Positions 58,590 to 64,000 of a stretch of DNA of 64,000 bases are shown here, piece after piece. Location of the stretch: contig CM061245.1 in NCBI GenBank assembly GCA_030848705.1, positions 44,334,711-44,398,710 of the forward strand. Reading direction: 5' to 3'. The notes under the pieces were generated by a model. It did no database searches. It was not told where the DNA came from and was given only the letters and a program-made list of their open reading frames with translations. Position numbers and translations under genes: made by a program. The DNA comes from Heracleum sosnowskyi (Eukaryota > Streptophyta > Magnoliopsida > Apiales > Apiaceae). Numbering within the stretch: position 1 is the stretch's first letter; each line of letters opens with the position of its first letter.

Positions 58590-60274
58590 AAAAACAAACT
58601 TCTAAATTATACATATATGTAATTGAATCCAGATAAAAAATAAGAATTTATTAACGTGCATATTTATGCAAAAATTATATTATTGAAAGAATAAAATAGA
58701 TATAGTATCTAAGAAAGGCTTATGTTGTATTTATAAAATCAACATAATGTATAATTACATCACACAATTTTAGATATAAATTGACTATGAAGTATGAAAA
58801 TGGTTTTATGTAAAACTAATGTATTACGTTATATAATTTAGTTTGATGAATGAAATTCTAAATATATGAACAATGAATTAATATTTTGAAAGTTATCGCA
58901 CATACAATAATTTTTAGTGATTTTTTAGTTTTAAAAGAGTGTGTGTGTATATATATTATAATTAATTTAGAAATTTTTAATGTGTACACTGAACTTATTA
59001 AACGATATTAAGTAAAATACATGAATTTTTCAAAGGAGCATTTAACATAAATAAATTTGAGTTAAAATGAGTTTTTAAAATTTATGCTAACAATAATATA
59101 TAATAATTGAGTTATACCATATACTAAAACTAATATAAGATAAAGCAAAAAATTATAATTTAAGATATTATCTCAATTTACAAGTTATTAATATAGTCTA
59201 ATCATATGATATTAGACAACAACCCAAAATGAAAAACCTCACTAAATTAGATTGCATATACATATTGAACTTTATGCTACTCAAGATGAGACACATGTTA
59301 GTTCTATGAATATAATAAGAAACATGTTCATGAATGTCATTAGTTCACTACATTGCATAGTATCGAAGCAAATGAATTTTTTATCCATATGCTAAGTTTT
59401 GAGAAACTCATGATATTATCCTCCAACGTGCTATTTTTAAGCGAAAGAGTATGTAGGAAGCTTCAAACAACGTAACAAGTCTAGCTCTTTTGAAATGAAA
59501 TTATATTATTATTTTTTTGTCTTGAATATTAATAATCTTTATATAGGTCATGTACTATTAATAATTTTTTATAATTATTTCAATATATGAGACATATAAA
59601 GACGCTAATAACTTGAAATTTTGGATCATACGTTAGCGCTTATTCATCTTTATTAATGAAGTGATACTTGCAGTTGAGCAAACAAAGGGTTGTATAACCA
59701 CTGAAACAACAATTTTACCGAAATAACAAAGCAAACACAGGAACACAGGTACCGTGAGAGAATGTGTTACATGATATAACATGCTCTTACATTTTGAAAA
59801 TTTTATTTATGTTCTACTTTAACATTTTGAAAAATTTAGTCGCATTCAGTATACGTTCTACTTTAATAGTTTTTATTTCGTTCATATTGTAATAACTGGG
59901 ACTGCTAACAATTATTTTGTTTAGCCATATCAGCATGACTCTATTTATCATAAAAAAGGGACAACATAAGCACATGGGGATCATAAACATCTATATTTCC
60001 CTTGCTGAGAAAAAAAATATCTTCTATAAAAGTTGTTTTGTGTAACTTGAACACGTGTTAATTCTCGTGAACTCGCAAAATTTCAATCAGGTGTATTTGT
60101 GATTCACAAAATGTACACTATATCGTTGTCTGATGTGATTATTACCCTTTTTCAACAAGATTCAACAAAAATAATAAACTCAAACAATTATTTTTACACA
60201 TTACTCACCTATCACAAATAGATCAAGTTTAAACGTATTTCTAACAACAAATAATTTGTATCTTATTTACACAG
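58590..60274. other. AT-rich sequence without genes
   Basis: No ORF, RNA or LTR can be supported. If the Helitron ends are paired as suggested, this is Helitron interior. Confidence 0.5.
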
Positions 60275-60304
60275 GCCCGTGCCTTGCACGGGCTGTTACG
60301 CTAA
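60275..60304 (+). mobile_element. Helitron 3' terminus
   Basis: An 8-bp stem with 3-nt loop (GCCCGTGC-CTT-GCACGGGC, 60275-60293), 7 nt, then CTAA (60301-60304) followed by T. This is the classic Helitron end: hairpin, short spacer, CTRR, insertion before T. Helitrons move by rolling-circle replication with a Rep/helicase, not encoded here, so the copy is non-autonomous. Confidence 0.78.
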
Positions 60305-60372
60305 TTACATAATTAAAGAAGAACAATATACAAATACATGCAATTTTGTATAATGATGTAATAAATCAATAT

Positions 60373-61790
60373 ACTATATTATATAAAGAAGAAGATGAGG
60401 GCGGTGATGTGGCGTCTCTCGTATCGCTTCGATCTATTTTTCTAATTTTCTCAAATTTTTGAATAATTAATGTTAAAGATTCGAAAATATCTCAATTGAC
60501 TTTAAATTTTTTACTAATTGAGGAAAATAAATATACAATTATAATATTCTTCTCTTCAAGATCTTTATTAATGGAGGAAACTAAATATACAATTCTCATA
60601 TTCTCACTTTTAAAATCTTTACTAATGGATGAAACTAAATTTACAATTTTAATAGTCTTATAAATTATTTTATTAGAAAGTATCTTAATTGCATTTTAAA
60701 TTTTTACTAATGGAGGAAAATAAATATACAATTTTATTATTCTTCCCTTTATAATATTAGATAAATTCTCAGTTTCTTTTTTACTATTTTCTAATAAAGG
60801 AAACTAAATATAGTATGTTAATATTCTCATAAACACTCTATATTGATCCAATCAATATCAATGTACTTATATAAAGGAGAAGACGAAGGCGATGATGTGG
60901 CACCTCTCAAATCGCTTCGATCTATTTTTCTAATTTTCTCAAATTTTTGAATAATTAATGTTAAAGATTCGAAAATATCTCAATTGACTTTAAATTTTTT
61001 ACTAATTGAGGAAAATAAATATACAATTATAATATTCTTCTCTTCAAGATATTTATTAATGGAGGAAACTAAATATACAATTCTCATATTCTCACTTTTA
61101 AAATCTTTACTAATGGATGAAACTAAATTTACAATTTTAATAGTCTTATAAATTATTTTATTAGAAAGTATCTTAATTGCATTTTAAATTTTTACTAATG
61201 GAGGAAAATAAATATACAATTTTATTATTCTTCCCTTTATAATATTAGATAAATTCTCAGTTTCTTTTTTACTATTTTCTAATAAAGGAAACTAAATATA
61301 GTATGTTAATATTCTCATAAACACTCTATATTGATCCAATCAATATCAATGTACTTATATAAAGGAGAAGACGAAGGCGATGATGTGGCACCTCTCAAAT
61401 CGCTTCGATCTATTTTTCTAATTTTCTCAAATTTTTGAATAATTAATGTTAAAGATTCGAAAATATCTCAATTGACTTTAAAATCTTTACTAATGGAAGC
61501 AACTAAATATACAATTATAATATTCTTGCCTTCAAGATCTTTATTAATGGAGGAAACTAAATATACAATTATAATATTCTTGCCTTTAAAATCTTTACTA
61601 ATGGATGAAACTAATTTTACAATTTTAATAGTCTCATAAATTATTTTATTAGAAAATATCTTAATTGCCTTTTAAATTTTTACTAATGGAGGAAAGTAAA
61701 TATACAATTTTAATTTCTTGCCTTTATAATATTAGATAAATTATCAATTTCTTTTTTACTATGTTTTAACGGAGGAAACTAAATATATGT
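60373..61790. repeat. 488-bp tandem array, about 2.9 units
   Basis: The landmark TGATGTGGC occurs at 60405, 60893 and 61381, giving periods of 488 and 488. Units start with a phrase like TTATATAAAGGAGAAGACGA. Units one and two are nearly identical; the third is diverged and shortened in its middle, with an internal phrase (AATATACAATTATAATATTC) repeated. The unit start resembles plant Helitron or MITE 5' ends, so this may be head-to-tail insertions of one element. Confidence 0.9.
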
Positions 61791-61794
61791 AGAG

Positions 61795-62190
61795 TGGGTG
61801 TCAACCCAAGTCCCACATCGATAAGATAAAGAAGAATTATCTTGAATATAAGCAGCCAAAAACAACTCCATTAGTATGAGGCTTTTTGGGAGGAGCCCAA
61901 AAACAAATCCGTGCGGGCTTGGCCACGGCCCAGAGCGGATAATATCATACTAATGTGGAGTTAACGGGTATTGCGCGGCCCAAAAAGTGGTATCAGAGCC
62001 GATGGTTAAGAATTGATCCTGGGGTTGCGGGCTGCAAGTTGCGTGGTGTGGGGAGGCTTTCCAGAACTACGGTCGGAGATCTTGGACAACTTGTGTCGAA
62101 AGTCTTCCTGACACTGAGGTGGTCGGGCGGCGTGTCCCGCAAGATGCGTAACAGATGAATGGCGGCGGTATAAGAGTTACAAGATTGGTG
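61795..62190 (+). mobile_element. TRIM-like LTR fragment with primer-binding site
   Basis: AAGTCCCACATCG near the start and a GC-richer body (GGGAGGAGCCCAAAA) are typical of short plant LTR elements. TGGTATCAGAGC at 61988-61999 is an initiator tRNA-Met primer site at the end of the putative LTR. The following 190 bp are GC-rich and non-coding. I do not see a second LTR, so it may be truncated by the next element. No 5S rRNA-like box is present, so it is not Cassandra. Confidence 0.55.
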
Positions 62191-62192
62191 GT

Positions 62193-64000
62193 TGTAACAG
62201 CCCCAAATCCGGGGTCAGGGATTTAGAGTAGTCACGATCCACTTACCTCTTGCCTTGCCTTCTTTACTCACAATAGACACAATTCATCTGCTTATGACCC
62301 CACAATGAATATATTTCTCTCACACACACACATGGGTTAGAGTCTCAGAAACGACACCAATACAACCATTGCGGAATAAATAATCTTTATTACAATACCC
62401 AAATGTCTTTTGAATTTGCTACTGATACAACTCCTAAGTAATGGTACATTACCAACTTAGCCTTGTAATACTCACCACCCTCTCATACCATTCATATCTA
62501 TACATAAGATGAATACCAAAAGCTCCATCTTGATCTGACTGGTTCACACTACTTCCAGGATCACTGCTAGAAACTGCTCATGAGACTGCCTTGCGCTTAC
62601 CACTCGCCTGAGGGATGTGCGCCGAATCCTTGGTATCCTACTTCGCTACTATATAATATTTATAAAACAATAGCAAGAGTGAGCGATAGCTCAGCAAGGT
62701 AATAAAAGTATGGCATAATCCTGCCTTTAACTCAACCCAGAATAAAGCGGGTATAAGACAATAATTTGTCAAAATATCTCGATACTGAAATTATTTCCTT
62801 ATCGGAATGTATTCCAAAAACAGTGCCATTGTTGTATTTCAAATATCATTTTCATAATATTTCTGCAAACTTTTGCTATATTATGAACAAAGTTCTAGTA
62901 TAATATAAAAGATGAGGTTTCAAAGTAACCCAATATAACCTTTCCGAAAAATATCTGCTATGTAAGTAGAATATCAACATATAACTTAAAAGATGAAGTT
63001 ATAAGGTGATTCAGTATAAACAACTCCCTTACCATAACTCATGTTATGTAAGGTATCCACAGAGTCATATGATATAAAAGATGAAGTTACGAGGAAAATT
63101 AATATAAGGTTTCCGTAACCCAAAATCCACTTATGCATATATAATATGAGTAAAGTTTTATCAGAGTCATAACTCATAAAATAAAAGATGAAGTTGCAAG
63201 GATTTATTGTAACTTCATTTTTGAACACTTTTCAACCCCCTGCCAACATGATCGGTAAACATGTACCACGGGTGTCATCCTTGTCCCTTTCAATACATGT
63301 TGCAGAAACCCCCTGCCAACATGATCGGTAAACCTGTACCAAGGATGTCATCCGTAGTCCCTTTCAATACATGTTGTAGAATTATCCAAAATGGATGATG
63401 AACCAATACTGGAGTAATCACCGCGCCAGTTGTCCTAACCTCACTATGATCAGTAGCAAGTCGTACGACTAAAAATGTTTTCTACATGTAGATAGAAGAA
63501 CACGACAGCCTGACATTGTCTACCGCCTTTCTGGATCTCCCGGCCAACGGTTGGGCCAATAAAAATTGATGGGTCGGCGCGACTAGACCTCTTACACTGC
63601 TCCTAGTTCGGATGAAATCCATGACTCTGAAACGTAAAGTTCGTCCTCCTTTCCCCAAGTACATTACTCGTTGATAGGACTCCACAAAGTAGTCGTATCT
63701 AGTTGGAAAGGAAAATTTACCAATATTTCCCAAGCTATTGCTTGTTAATGGATATCGACTTGTTCCATTAATTTAATCCTCGATCGTTGAGGTAGTAACA
63801 CAACATTTGACTTGCAGCAATTAAATTGCTCAGAGAAAATATCTGTCCCCTGACAGTTTTGAGATGAGAGTTTAAAATGAGTAGCAGTCACTTAAATCAG
63901 GTTTCCCATATTTTTGGTAGTTGAGCGAGTATTTAAATCCTCTTAAAAGATAGATTTAAATGGAAAAACAGTGTTTTGGGAACCTCTCCTTGATTTAAAA
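62193..64000. repeat. LTR-like repetitive sequence, cut by the window edge
   Basis: It begins TGTAACAGCCCCAAATCCGG, a form seen at the LTR starts of plant gypsy elements. It contains degenerate tandem copies around AAAAGATGAAGTT (62907, 62988, 63076, 63183) and a 73-bp tandem pair at about 63236-63383 (TGCCAACATGATCGGTAAAC at 63241 and 63314). No coding domain is seen. It is probably one LTR of an element extending beyond the window. Confidence 0.4.

Noticed and set aside
60373..61790. CRISPR-like array
   Set aside because: Units are long head-to-tail tandem repeats without unique spacers, in a plant genome.
61955..62158. 67-codon ORF in the TRIM-like element
   Set aside because: It spans the primer-binding site and GC-rich non-coding region; such elements have no genes.
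61795..62190. Cassandra TRIM
   Set aside because: Cassandra LTRs contain a 5S rRNA-like sequence, which is not present.

Overview
This window is nuclear DNA from a flowering plant, very probably a dicot with a large, repeat-rich genome. The evidence is plant-type introns in a DRE2/anamorsin relic, sequence captured from a plant hypoxanthine-guanine phosphoribosyltransferase gene, Helitron and Mutator-type termini, and above all SIRE-type Ty1/copia and Athila-type Ty3/gypsy LTR retrotransposons. I cannot fix the family; an asterid is a guess. No bacterial, organellar or conventional viral genes, CRISPR arrays or rRNA genes are present. I found no intact host gene.

Layout. 1-7000: sparse genic margin with an unrecognised short ORF (minus strand, 47-265), an AT-rich tandem array of about 373-bp units (2030-3728) and a broken anamorsin/DRE2 gene (4460-6844, minus). 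7200-9745: transposon debris, including a Pack-MULE-like element (7605-8700) holding a piece of a plant HGPRT gene, a tRNA-like box pair (9565-9640) and a possible Helitron 5' end near 9405. 9746-58589: a four-layer nest of LTR retrotransposons. 58590-60304: AT-rich DNA ending in a clear Helitron 3' terminus. 60373-61790: a 488-bp tandem array. 61795-62190: a TRIM-like LTR fragment with a primer-binding site. 62193-64000: an LTR-like, internally repetitive sequence cut by the window edge.

The nest. Element A (copia, minus, 9746-58589, target duplication AAAAA) is the outer shell. Element D (Athila-type gypsy, plus, 10221-21633, duplication ACCAT) sits in A's left LTR. Element B (copia, plus, 23121-47017, duplication ACCTT) sits in A's extra ORF. 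Element C (copia, minus, 33088-44970, duplication GCTTT) sits in B's extra ORF. Counting LTR mismatches by eye gives about 30 per 1.1 kb for A, 9 per 554 for B, 3 per 1435 for D and none in 498 for C, which agrees with the order of insertion. Each element has gag, pol and a downstream extra ORF. All carry premature stops in gag and/or pol.

Most unusual points. (1) Each of the four elements carries its own short motif, repeated many times in LTRs and spacers and, in B and C, inside variable coding segments. (2) A 13-nt block that looks like a splice acceptor is conserved at the gag/pol junction of all three copia elements. (3) Element B has a plausible antisense gene with its own TATA box. (4) B and C share a palindrome-flanked TATA core although their LTRs otherwise differ. 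(5) The two youngest insertions already contain isolated stop codons.
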